A DNA stretch of 64,000 bases from Desulfovibrio sp. G11. Its GTDB lineage: Bacteria; Desulfobacterota; Desulfovibrionia; Desulfovibrionales; Desulfovibrionaceae. How positions within the stretch are numbered: position 1 is the stretch's first letter; every line of letters begins with the position of its first letter. Where the stretch lies: NCBI RefSeq assembly GCF_900243745.1, contig NZ_LT984798.1, forward strand, positions 496,001 to 560,000, in the 5' to 3' direction. The notes beneath the pieces were generated by a model, which was given only the letters and a program-made list of their open reading frames with translations, was not told where the DNA came from and did not search any database. This document shows positions 34,236 to 43,221 of the stretch, in pieces. The translations under genes and the position numbers were made by a program.

Positions 34236-36998
34236 CTACATATTCTCCGCGGGCCGTTGCGCCGGAGCGCCCTGTCCCTGTCGTGCCGTATCCATGCTTT
34301 GCCGTGAACGGTCACGCAGACGCTGCAAAACGGCGTCGCGCGGGCCATCCATTCTTATTTGGCCGTTTTCCATAACAATCAGGCGATTTACAATACGCAG
34401 CATGGACAAGCGGTGTGTCACCAGCACCACGGTGCGCCCATCCATGACCGAATACAGGCGCTTTTGCAGCATTACCTCAGAGTCCGTATCCATGTTGCTG
34501 GTAGGCTCATCCAGAAGCAGCACTTCGGGGTCGCGCACAAGGGCGCGCGCCAGCGCCACAGCCTGACGCTGCCCGCCGGAAAGAGCCCTGCCCTGTTCAC
34601 CCACCTGCGCGGCAAAACCAGCGGGATTGTTGCGCAAAAAGTCTGTCACACCCGCCAGAGCCGCTGCGCGCAGGATAAGATGGTCATTGATGGTGGGATC
34701 GCCCAGGGCAATATTGTCGCGAATGCTGCCGTAAAACAGCACCACGTCCTGCGGCAGTACGCCCACGCGTCCCCTGAGGTCGGTGCTGGGTATCTGCCGT
34801 ATGTCCACATCGCCGAATTTCACGGCGCCTTCCTTGGGCTGATAAAGGCCGATAAGCAGCTTGGACAGTGTGCTCTTGCCCGACCCCATAGGCCCGATGA
34901 TGCCCACACGCTCGCCCGGCTCGATATGCAGCGATACGCGGTCAAGGGCCAGACGCTCCTGCTGCGGGTAAGCGAAGGACACGTTTTCCATAGTGAATGA
35001 CGGCCGCAGCATGCCGAAATCCATGCAGGTTTTTTCCACCTGGTTTTCTGAAGGCAGCACCATGAGCATGTCGAGCGCCTTGAGCGTCACATGCGAGTTC
35101 TGAAGGCGCGTAAGCAGCGAGGCCATCTGCAGCAGAGGGGCCATGGTCCGCCCCACCAGAATATTGCAGCCTATAAGGGCGCCCATGGTCATCAGGCCGT
35201 CGGATATGCGGTACACGCCCCAAACGATCATGGCCACCGTCACAAGCTGGGTAATGAGCATGGAAGACGTGACGGCCAGATTGTTGTACTTGCGGGCCTC
35301 GCTGTTGGACTGGGCGGAAAGCCCCACCACAGATTCCCAGAGCTTTTGCATGCGGCTTTCGGCCATGCACGACTTGAGGGTTTCAAGCCCGCCCACAATC
35401 TCCACCAGCAGGGCGTTTTTCTGCATATTCTGCTTGTAACTGGCCTCGGCACTGCGCCGCGAGCGCGACTGCAGCAGCAGGCCGATGCCCAGCATCAGGG
35501 GCATTGCCGCCAGAGGCAAGAATACCAGCGGGCCGCCGATAAATCCGATAAGCAGCAGGAATATGACCAGAAAAGGCAGATCAATGCAGGCCAGCAGGCT
35601 TGAAGAGCTGAAAAATTCGCGTAACTGCTCGAATTCACGCAGGTTATTAACAAGTGCCCCTGTGGATTCTGGCTTGGCGTCCATGCGCATTGAAAGCACT
35701 TTCTCTACCAGCGAACTCGAAAGCACAATGTCGGCATTGCGCCCGGCCACGTCCACAAAATGGGTACGCAACGACGAGAGCAAAAAGTTGAAGAGATAGA
35801 TTATGAGAATGCCGATAGCCAGAACCCACAGGGTTTCAATGGCATTATTGGGAACCACGCGGTCGTAGACGTTCATGACAAAAAGCGGGCTGCCCACGGC
35901 AATGAGGTTGATCACCACACTGGCCAGAGCCACATGCCGGTAAATGGGCGCGTAATAACGCAGCACATCCCAGAACCAGCGCTTGCCGTGCGAAATGCTC
36001 AGCCGCTCGGCGCGGTCATCGGGTGCGGATTCCACAGCGGCAAAGAGTGCGTAACCGGAGTATTCCTGCTTGAGATCTTCAAGAGACACCGCCTGCGCGG
36101 CATCGCTGGTTTCAGGAAATATGACCTCGGCCATGCCGTCTTTCATGCCTGTCAGCACACATGAACGATCGCGGGTCAGCAGAAGAATGCAGGGCATTAC
36201 CAGGGTGGGAATATCCTCCAGCTCCGGGCGAAAGACAATCCGGCCCGAAAGCCCGGCCTTGCGCGCAGCCCTGAGGCACGCCTGGGGGGTTACCTTGCTG
36301 CCGGTAAGACCGGCCATAAGAAACTGCGGGCTGACCACCCTGCCGCGCAAGCGCAACAGCACTGCAAGGCTGCGCAACAGGCCGGGCATGAAGTCAACGT
36401 CAGACGGGCGCAAAGGCCCCATGCCGGAATCTCTGCCCGACTGGCCGGACTTCATGGCCGCTTCGTGACGTGCGGCCTGGGCCATGGCGTTCATGGCGGC
36501 TTCACCCGTCTGGCCTGAAACTCCCTGTGTGTCGCCCGGCGCTGGAGCACCTTCAGCATCCGGGACTGCTCCGGCTTCGGCTGCGGACTGCGGCTGCGTT
36601 TCGGCGGTTCCTGCGTCCTGCGCAGGTGCGGCAACCTCAGCGGAAGCGGCAGCAGCGGCATCCCGTTCACTGGAAGCTTCCGTGCGGGGGTGGGCATTGC
36701 CGAGCACAGCGCTGCCATTGGGCATGCCGGGCGGCATGCCCTCCTGCCCAGACGCAGGGGCAGCCTCTTTTGCCTGCTGGCCGGGCAATATGGTCACGGC
36801 TCCGGAAAGTTGCGAAAGTCCGGCATTCTGCGTCGCGCTCCCGGACCCGGGCGAGGCCGGGCCTATGGAGGCAGCATGCGTGCCTGTAGCAGAAGACGTT
36901 GCGGAGGCCGGCGTGGGAGCAGCACCGTTCGCAGTCGCGCTGGCTGCCGTTCCGTCCGGGGTCTTCCCTGAAATCTGTGTGGTGTCAGGCTGTTCCAT
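34236..36998 (-). CDS. Type I secretion ABC transporter with inactive C39-like domain
   Basis: A 920-residue fused transporter. Residues 1-~190 are Ala/Pro/Gly-rich and unusual. A C39-peptidase-like domain follows (DFMPGLLRSLAVLLRLRGRVVSPQ ... PCILLLTRDRS) that lacks the catalytic Cys and His, as in transporters of RTX adhesins and toxins that keep their N-terminus. Next comes a six-helix membrane domain and the ATPase with Walker A GPMGSGKST, signature LSGGQRQ and Walker B VLLLDEPT. ATG 36998 (MEQPDTTQ) fits the Shine-Dalgarno GGGA. It exports an unfolded substrate with a C-terminal signal. Confidence 0.93.
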   Translation of the reverse strand: MEQPDTTQISGKTPDGTAASATANGAAPTPASATSSATGTHAASIGPASPGSGSATQNAGLSQLSGAVTILPGQQAKEAAPASGQEGMPPGMPNGSAVLGNAHPRTEASSERDAAAAASAEVAAPAQDAGTAETQPQSAAEAGAVPDAEGAPAPGDTQGVSGQTGEAAMNAMAQAARHEAAMKSGQSGRDSGMGPLRPSDVDFMPGLLRSLAVLLRLRGRVVSPQFLMAGLTGSKVTPQACLRAARKAGLSGRIVFRPELEDIPTLVMPCILLLTRDRSCVLTGMKDGMAEVIFPETSDAAQAVSLEDLKQEYSGYALFAAVESAPDDRAERLSISHGKRWFWDVLRYYAPIYRHVALASVVINLIAVGSPLFVMNVYDRVVPNNAIETLWVLAIGILIIYLFNFLLSSLRTHFVDVAGRNADIVLSSSLVEKVLSMRMDAKPESTGALVNNLREFEQLREFFSSSSLLACIDLPFLVIFLLLIGFIGGPLVFLPLAAMPLMLGIGLLLQSRSRRSAEASYKQNMQKNALLVEIVGGLETLKSCMAESRMQKLWESVVGLSAQSNSEARKYNNLAVTSSMLITQLVTVAMIVWGVYRISDGLMTMGALIGCNILVGRTMAPLLQMASLLTRLQNSHVTLKALDMLMVLPSENQVEKTCMDFGMLRPSFTMENVSFAYPQQERLALDRVSLHIEPGERVGIIGPMGSGKSTLSKLLIGLYQPKEGAVKFGDVDIRQIPSTDLRGRVGVLPQDVVLFYGSIRDNIALGDPTINDHLILRAAALAGVTDFLRNNPAGFAAQVGEQGRALSGGQRQAVALARALVRDPEVLLLDEPTSNMDTDSEVMLQKRLYSVMDGRTVVLVTHRLSMLRIVNRLIVMENGQIRMDGPRDAVLQRLRDRSRQSMDTARQGQGAPAQRPAENM

Positions 36999-37224
36999 GG
37001 TATTCCCATTGCTGTAACACAAGGGCTGGAAGCCCTTGTAAAGGGGCAGGAGCGTGGGCCACAAGGCGGAAATGCCTTGCCGGACGCTGCGGCCGGCATA
37101 CCGCTTTGAACGGTTTACCGTTTATGAAAGTACGTTAATGCGACCGAATTGCCAAGCTGTTAGGCAATCAGATGCAAACGCGAAAGGTGGTGAACGCGGG
37201 GAAATAAATAAAGAAATCAGGCGA

Positions 37225-37256
37225 TGTTCCCCGGCGCGCATGCGCGCCGGGGAACA
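37225..37256. repeat. Perfect 32-bp palindrome between tolC and the ABC gene
   Basis: The arms are 16 bp (TGTTCCCCGGCGCGCA and its complement) with no loop. It lies 9 bp past the TolC stop; on the minus strand T-rich sequence (CTTTATTTATTTCC) follows about 15 bases later. It may end or reduce tolC transcripts, so the downstream secretion genes could have their own promoter in the 37000-37225 gap. Confidence 0.6.
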
Positions 37257-37264
37257 AACACCTC

Positions 37265-38668
37265 TTACTCAAACCAGCCGGGAGCGAATTCTTCGCGGGG
37301 GTCAGTGGCGTCCTTGGGCGGTTCCTGCCCAAGGGGACCGGTATTAATGGACATTTGCGGCAGCAGGTTGCCCGAAAGCGCGCTCAGGCGATACGCGCCC
37401 ACCAGGATATTGCCGCGAGCGGTTTCGGCCTGGGTGGAGGAGTTGAAAAGCTCATTCTCCGTGTCGAGCACGTCAAGAATGCTGCGCCTGCCGATCTGGA
37501 ACTGTTCAACATACGCCGAGCGGGTGTACTTGCTGTACTCCACAGCCTTGCTGTAGTGCGAGTACTGTTCCTGCGCGGCCTGATAGTTGGTCCAGGTGCT
37601 TTCGATATCCAGCTTCAGCTCATCAAGAAAATCGTACATCACCTGGCGGCTCTGCCGGATGCGCGCTGAAGCCGCACGCCGTTCGGCCAGGTCCGCTCCG
37701 CTATTGAAGATATTCCAGCGCACGACGCCAAGCACGTCAAAGCTGTATATCCAGCGGTCGGTAGCTCCGCCCCTGTCCGTATAGTTGGGGCCGGCTTCAA
37801 GGTTCAGCGTGGGATAAAAGGCGGAGTCGGCCAGCTCACGCTCGCCGCGCGCGGCGCGGATGTCCTGCATGTAGGCAGACAGCTTGGGGTTGCTCTGCTC
37901 GGCCTGTGTCAGTACCGCATCCGGGCCTTTATACAGCTCGGGGGGCATCGTCACAGGGGCCATTTTGGCCGCGGCGGGCAGCCCAGTAAGGCGAACATAC
38001 CTGTCTTCCGCCACAAGAAGGGCGGCCTTGGCCTCGGACAGGCTCGACAGGGCGCGCTGCAGGCGCGAACGGGCCTGCGTCACGTCGGCGGCGGTATCAG
38101 CGCCAAGGCTGGCCCTGTCCTGTGCCTGGTTCACAAGCGCCTTGTGCTGGCTTACGTTCATTTCGGCCAGTTCAAGGATCTTTCTGCGGCGCAGAACGTC
38201 GATATGCGAAATGATACCTTCAAGGGACAGCGAAGTGGCCGTATCAAACACGCGATACTTTACGGACTCGAGGGTAGACTTGGCCGTGCGCACACGCGAA
38301 CGCGTGGCAAAACCGTCCCAGATAGGCTGCACAAGCTGGGCGTTAACGCCGGCCAGGCCCCACATCTGATAGTCCAGGTCTTTATTGCGTGTGCTCGAAT
38401 CGCTCAGCACACTGCCGCCAGCGCGCCCCGTAACGTCCACGCGGGGGCCGAACCCGGCTTTGGCGCGGTCAACTTCGTGTTCAAGCACATTGCGGTTTTC
38501 CTGAATCCCCCTCAAAGCCCTGTTGGTACGCAGCACGCCATAAATGGAATCTTCCACGGTTATGGCCTGCCCTGCGGGCGGAGGAGGCGGATATGCGCTT
38601 TCGGCAGCTACAGTCAGCGCCGGGGCCAGCAGAATCAGCCCCAATAAGGTAAAAACATACTGTTTCAC
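37265..38668 (-). CDS. TolC-family outer membrane protein for type I secretion
   Basis: A 467-residue outer-membrane channel protein. It has a Sec signal (MKQYVFTLLGLILLAPALTVAAE), two outer-membrane efflux repeats with long helices (VSQHKALVNQAQDRASLGADTAADVTQARSRLQRALSSLSEAKAALL and FQIGRRSILDVLDTENELFNSSTQAE), and the AYRLSALSGNLL ending common to the TolC/LapE group. The start codon is GTG at 38668, preceded by AGAGAG. It heads the secretion cluster and pairs with the ABC and HlyD proteins to form a trans-envelope conduit. Confidence 0.9.
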   Translation of the reverse strand: MKQYVFTLLGLILLAPALTVAAESAYPPPPPAGQAITVEDSIYGVLRTNRALRGIQENRNVLEHEVDRAKAGFGPRVDVTGRAGGSVLSDSSTRNKDLDYQMWGLAGVNAQLVQPIWDGFATRSRVRTAKSTLESVKYRVFDTATSLSLEGIISHIDVLRRRKILELAEMNVSQHKALVNQAQDRASLGADTAADVTQARSRLQRALSSLSEAKAALLVAEDRYVRLTGLPAAAKMAPVTMPPELYKGPDAVLTQAEQSNPKLSAYMQDIRAARGERELADSAFYPTLNLEAGPNYTDRGGATDRWIYSFDVLGVVRWNIFNSGADLAERRAASARIRQSRQVMYDFLDELKLDIESTWTNYQAAQEQYSHYSKAVEYSKYTRSAYVEQFQIGRRSILDVLDTENELFNSSTQAETARGNILVGAYRLSALSGNLLPQMSINTGPLGQEPPKDATDPREEFAPGWFE

Positions 38669-39650
38669 AGTTCACTCTCTAAGAATGAAAAGCCACGCCT
38701 TATGGCGGCCTTTCGCTCTGTCCGCATGCCGGCCAGAATGGCCCACATTGTGGATACGGCAACCGGGTGCGCCACCGTCCACAACGGCATGCCTTTAGGC
38801 TTTTGGTGAAATACCCGGATTAAGGACGCCCTGCAAGCTCTTTTGGCTCAAAGCCCTACAGGTTACGCAGTTTTTCCGCATAACGCCCGGCACGACAAAA
38901 GTCAGATGCGGCAGGTCCAGCCACCCACAAACGGATTCTGGCTGGCGCCTGCTACTATTAACAGTTAGCAATAGTTGGGAAATAAAAGCAAGAGCCTGAT
39001 GTCTCACCAAAAACAGAAAAACATATAACTCATCAAAAAATAAAGATAAATATATTTAAATATAGTATTATATTTTTTTGTCTGGCTGAAAAAATTTTAC
39101 TTTCAGGCGCCAAATGACATGGCGCAAAATGATCCGACAAACAGCAGCGGCAGAATTGCATACGGAAAAACCGATGAAAAGCATTGCCTGCAAGTCAATC
39201 AATCCAAGAGATCAGGCCAGATCAATGCCGCAGAACATCTTCTGAAGCCAGCAGACGTCCATTGCAGTGCTTCAGATACTTCGCACCGCCGCCGGGGTGG
39301 TTTCAAAAAAGCATCGCTCCACGAGCGCCTTATCCGCTCGGCATGCAGCATGGGGTTGATTGCGGGCTGCCTGCCCTGCCCCCCCCGGGCAGCAGAAAAA
39401 CTGCGCGGGGATGCCCTTGCTCCAGAGGGAAGCTGCGACAGGACGCACATGACGATTGAACCGGGGCTTCCACCCCGTGAGATGATCGCTTTCGGGCTGC
39501 CTGCGGCAGACAGTCCGGGCAGGTCGCCCTGGGGGCCTCGTCACAAGGCGCGCCCTGTACAGGCGACGAACCATCTTGCAAAAATCCGGGGCCGCACACT
39601 GCGCAGCAGAAAATATCCTTCGGCAGGTGTGCGGCTCCGCAACAGACAGG
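38669..39650. other. Long gap upstream of tolC with an AT-rich core
   Basis: About 980 bp with no gene I can support. An AT-rich patch at about 38998-39100 contains TATTATATTTTTTTG and looks like a promoter region for the minus-strand secretion cluster. The rest is GC-rich; a 210-codon frame on the plus strand has no protein character (rejected). No c-di-GMP riboswitch consensus was recognised. Confidence 0.45.
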
Positions 39651-40226
39651 CTAGAAACTGTAGTTCAGCTCTTCAAAAAAGGCCTTGGGGTGCGCACAGG
39701 CGGGGCACATTTCGGGCGCGTGCTCCCCGTCCACGAGACAGCCGCAGTTGATACAGCGCCACACTGTGGGCTTGGAACGCATGAACATGCGACCTTCCTT
39801 GATATCGCTGGCGAGCTTGAGGAAGCGCTTTTCGTGATAGGCTTCGGCTACGGCGATATGGCGCATGACAAAAGCAACTTCGGAAAAACCTTCTTTTTCG
39901 GCGGTGGCGGCCATCGAAGGATACATTTCAGTGTGCTCGTAGTTTTCGCCCTGGGCAGAAGCCAGCAGGTTGGCTTCACTGCCCGCGATAATGCCCGCAG
40001 GATACGCAGCCTGGATTTCTACCTCACCACCTTCAAGAAATTTGAAAAGGCGCTTGGCGTGCTCTTTTTCCTGCGCGGCAGTTTCAAGAAAGATTTCCTG
40101 CACCAGCACGTAGCCGTCTTTTTTGGCCACGGAGGAAAAAAAGTCATAACGGTTACGGGCCTGCGACTCACCGGCAAAGGCAGTCAGAATGTTCTTTTCG
40201 GTCTGGGTTCCCTTTAACGATTTCAT
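39651..40226 (-). CDS. rbr: Rubrerythrin
   Basis: A 191-residue non-haem iron protein that reduces hydrogen peroxide. The diiron domain (KNILTAFAGESQARNRYDFFSSVAKKDGY, QEKEHAKRLF, EAYHEKRF) carries the conserved Glu/His ligands. A C-terminal rubredoxin centre (WRCINCGCLVDGEHAPEMCPACAHP) is present. The length matches the D. vulgaris protein from memory. ATG 40226 follows AGAGG. It appears monocistronic; no ferritin or perR gene is next to it. Confidence 0.97.
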   Translation of the reverse strand: MKSLKGTQTEKNILTAFAGESQARNRYDFFSSVAKKDGYVLVQEIFLETAAQEKEHAKRLFKFLEGGEVEIQAAYPAGIIAGSEANLLASAQGENYEHTEMYPSMAATAEKEGFSEVAFVMRHIAVAEAYHEKRFLKLASDIKEGRMFMRSKPTVWRCINCGCLVDGEHAPEMCPACAHPKAFFEELNYSF

Positions 40227-40357
40227 GGCAAAACCTCTCTTTCGCATGCAATACATGCTGCATACAAGGTGTCTGGACGTAAACGAAATAAAAAGGGACA
40301 GCAGCAGTCATCCCCCAAGCCGACTTTATATAATTGATATTTGTTACTGTCAATAGG

Positions 40358-40849
40358 CTACCCTGCCTGTTCGGCCTCCGCAAGCTGCGCTTCAAGGGCC
40401 GCAATCTGAGCCTGCAGGGCATGTATCTTGCTCTGCAGGGCCGTATCTGCTCCACCGCCACTGGCCTGGCTGGCAAGGCTTACCAGCTGGCTTTTGAGGG
40501 CTTCTATTTTTTGTTTTATACTTTCCACAGAACTTGAGCCGCCAGGCCCACCCGATGCGCCCCCTGCGCCTGAAGCCTTTTCGCCTCCGTCACTGCCGTC
40601 ATCACCGGAAAGTCCGGCCACCTGACTGCCGGAGCTTTCCTGCCGGGCACCTGGCGCGGGCGATTTGGTAGAAGCCGAGTAGCGGCCAAGTTTTTCGCGC
40701 AAAAGCTCTCTGGCCTTGTCGGAAATATTCACCGTATCACCAGAATCGCCCTTGCCGGAAGCTGTGGTGCTTCTGGCGCTGCCGCCGAGATCCCATATCC
40801 CTTCCACACCGGAAAGGCCGCCAACGCCATATGTGCCTGACACGCTCAT
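40358..40849 (-). CDS. FlxA-like coiled-coil protein
   Basis: A 163-residue protein. The N-terminal part includes a VNISDKARELLREKLGRYSA segment, common at the start of Desulfovibrio flagellar- or secretion-associated proteins. A Gly/Ser-rich linker follows, and the C-terminus (SVESIKQKIEALKSQLVSLAS ... LQSKIHALQAQIAALEAQLAEAEQ) is a FlxA-type heptad coil. The Shine-Dalgarno GAGGAG precedes ATG 40849. No signal peptide is seen. Its function is unknown. Confidence 0.7.
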   Translation of the reverse strand: MSVSGTYGVGGLSGVEGIWDLGGSARSTTASGKGDSGDTVNISDKARELLREKLGRYSASTKSPAPGARQESSGSQVAGLSGDDGSDGGEKASGAGGASGGPGGSSSVESIKQKIEALKSQLVSLASQASGGGADTALQSKIHALQAQIAALEAQLAEAEQAG

Positions 40850-41022
40850 GTCTGCTCCTCGGATGCCTTGCACCGGTTGGAAAACAATTCCTCCCGCCAG
40901 TACCTGCGAAAAAGCAGCAAAAGCCATGCCAGAGCATAAAGGGGAAAATTCTGCCCGGCGGTTCTGTCAGGATGCATCCACGGCCCTTTACAAGGGCTTG
41001 CCGCCTGTGGCAGCCTCGCCCC

Positions 41023-42132
41023 ATGTCTGAAAAAAAAACTGCACCACAACTCCGGAAAGGCCCGGGCGCCTTCCCTCCCCTGCCGGAGTACATTCACTTG
41101 CCTCTGGCCGGGGGAACCAGACTGGCAGCCAGGGTGCGCCCTTCAGCCCGCGCCCGCCGCACCCGCCTGACGCTTGACCCGCGCGGCCGCCTGACCCTCA
41201 CGGTTCCCGAAGGCATGCCCCTTGTGCTTCTGGAACAGAGCCTGCCGCAATTTTTGCCGTGGCTGGAACGCGCGTGGAAAAAGCATCAGTCCGGCAGCCC
41301 GGAGGAGCAGCTGCCCCCCAGTATAAACCTGCCCCTGCCTGACATATCATTTCAGGTGTGTCTTGACGGCGACCTTGCCGCCGGCCGGCTGGCTGCGGCG
41401 CAACATCAGGAGCACAGCGCCTCCCTGCTGGTGCGCTCCGGGCCGCAACGCCTTTTGCTGGTGCAAAGCCTCGGCCTGCTGCGCCTTTTCGGTCCGGTGC
41501 AGGATACGGCACTGTGCGCCCGGGCATTGCGTCAATGGTGCCGCAACATGGCGAGCGTGCTGCTGCCGCCCTATCTTGAAGGCCTGGCGCGGCAGGGCGG
41601 ATTTATGCTTGAAAAAGTCAGCATACGGGACCAGCGGTCGCGCTGGGGCAGTTGTGCGCGCGTACGACGCTCCGCCGTCAATGCCCGCAGCGGAGAAAAA
41701 AAAGCCGGACAAAACGGCGCGTCTTTGGCAGAGATGGAGCATAGGCGGCAAAACTCCGCTGCCGCTCCGGCTTCCAGCAGGGCGGGGCGCTGGATGGACA
41801 CTTTTTTCCGGCTGTTTTCAGACGCGGACAGTCCGGGCCTGACACCTGCAGGGCGCAACGCAGCCGCCCCGGCCGACACCTTCGGGGATGATCCCGCAGG
41901 GCGTATAAGCCTCAACTGGCGGGCGCTGCTGCTGCCGCGTCCCCTGCTGGAACACCTGTGCTGGCACGAACTGTGTCATCTGCGCCATATGAACCACTCC
42001 CCTGCCTACAGGGCAGAGCTTGCCCGCTATTCCCCGGACTGGCCCGGATGCGAAAAAGCTCTGGACCATGCATGGCGAGGTCTGCCCTGGTGGGCCTTGC
42101 CCGGCGGTGATCCTTCAGAAGACGACGCCTAA
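41023..42132 (+). CDS. YgjP-type zinc metalloprotease-like protein (DUF45) with large insert
   Basis: A 369-residue protein of the YgjP/WLM family. The end carries the zinc motif HELCHLRHMNHSPAYRAELARYSPDW and the family block RSRWGSC. Normally RWGSC is followed within ~10 residues by SLNWRLLLLP. Here roughly 75 residues intervene (RSAVNARSGEKKAGQNG ... DPAGRISLNWRALLLPRPLLEHLCW). ATG 41023 is chosen because the longer frame has no protein character; there is no strong Shine-Dalgarno. E. coli YgjP is described as a UTP pyrophosphatase, but its role here is unclear. Confidence 0.82.
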   Translation: MSEKKTAPQLRKGPGAFPPLPEYIHLPLAGGTRLAARVRPSARARRTRLTLDPRGRLTLTVPEGMPLVLLEQSLPQFLPWLERAWKKHQSGSPEEQLPPSINLPLPDISFQVCLDGDLAAGRLAAAQHQEHSASLLVRSGPQRLLLVQSLGLLRLFGPVQDTALCARALRQWCRNMASVLLPPYLEGLARQGGFMLEKVSIRDQRSRWGSCARVRRSAVNARSGEKKAGQNGASLAEMEHRRQNSAAAPASSRAGRWMDTFFRLFSDADSPGLTPAGRNAAAPADTFGDDPAGRISLNWRALLLPRPLLEHLCWHELCHLRHMNHSPAYRAELARYSPDWPGCEKALDHAWRGLPWWALPGGDPSEDDA

Positions 42133-42304
42133 ACTCACGCCCCGAAGTTGTGATCTGCTCTGCACTCCGGAGCCGCTGCCCGCCCCACGCGCCAGAAGAA
42201 CGGGCGCACTCGCTCCCCAAAAGCAGGTCAAGAAAGATGCGCTCGCCGAGCAGGCTGCGCAAGCATTTGCAATAAACTCATTGCAGACGGCAATTGCCCT
42301 ACAC

Positions 42305-42964
42305 CTAGGGTTTCAGTTCACTCATGGAATTGGCCCTGCCCGCCACCACAATGGTGTCTCCCTTGTGCAGAACGGTCATGGCCGGGGGGACGAAGTTAAA
42401 AGAATGCTCGCCCACGGGACGAATGCCCAGAACCATAATATTGAAACGCTGCATGAGATTAAGCTCCACCAGCGTTTTGCCGTGCCATTCGTCTACCTTC
42501 AGTTCCTGAATCGCGATGCCCCCGTACTTGGGGATAAGATCCAGCATGCCCGGATAGGTGAGCTGATGGGCAGACATGACGGCGGCCTCCATTTCGGGAA
42601 CCAGGGCACGATTGACGCGCAGCCGCTGAAGAATCTTGCGGTGCTCCTCATTGGAGGCCTTGACCCATATCTTGGGGCCGCCCAATTCCTGCACGTTGAG
42701 GGTGATACTGAGGGACTGCTCAACGCTTTCTCCCACGCTGATAACCACCCAGTCCAGGTCCTGCACATGCAGTGAGCGCAGCACGGCGATATTGGTGGCG
42801 TCGGCCTTGTAGACGGACTCCAGCGCATCTTCGGCCCGTTGTACCCGCGCTTCAGACATATCTATGCCCACCACAGTATGCCCAAGGGAAACAAGGGTGG
42901 TCGCCATGCGCAGGCCAAATTTGCCCAGGCCGATAACGCCTATTTCCAGCTTCTTTTCCGCCAT
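42305..42964 (-). CDS. ktrA: Potassium channel regulatory subunit KtrA (TrkA-N/TrkA-C)
   Basis: A 219-residue cytosolic RCK protein. The Rossmann nucleotide site is GVIGLGKFGLRMA at the N-terminus and the Asp after beta2 is GIDMSEA. The TrkA-C domain occupies the last ~80 residues (GGIAIQELKVDEWHGKTLVELNLMQRFNIMVLGI). ATG 42964 follows GGAGAAAG. The gene lies 257 bp downstream of the TrkH/KtrB subunit on the same strand, so the pair forms a K+ uptake system that senses NAD(H) or ATP. Confidence 0.93.
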   Translation of the reverse strand: MAEKKLEIGVIGLGKFGLRMATTLVSLGHTVVGIDMSEARVQRAEDALESVYKADATNIAVLRSLHVQDLDWVVISVGESVEQSLSITLNVQELGGPKIWVKASNEEHRKILQRLRVNRALVPEMEAAVMSAHQLTYPGMLDLIPKYGGIAIQELKVDEWHGKTLVELNLMQRFNIMVLGIRPVGEHSFNFVPPAMTVLHKGDTIVVAGRANSMSELKP

Positions 42965-43221
42965 ATCTTTACTTTCTCCGTGCTGTATCCGCGCCGGAAG
43001 GCCGGAAGCGTTCCGCTGCGGCAAAGACCGGACAGGAGCAAGCCCCGCCGGGTATGCCGGGCAAAGCCCGAATGCGGCCTTTCGGTGTGCAGCATTGCAT
43101 CAGGCCCCCAAAACAGCCAGTCTGTGACCGAAGATGCCGCTACGGCAGCAAGCCGAAAGCAGCGCCCCTCGCAACGCGATCATATATAAATCTTTTGTGA
43201 ACAACCTGCTGAAACAATACA

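Noticed and set aside
38669..39100. c-di-GMP riboswitch before tolC
   Set aside because: The conserved GEMM segments are absent on the minus strand.
39119..39751. 210-codon frame upstream of rubrerythrin
   Set aside because: No family, no Shine-Dalgarno, low-quality composition, and it runs into rubrerythrin on the other strand.
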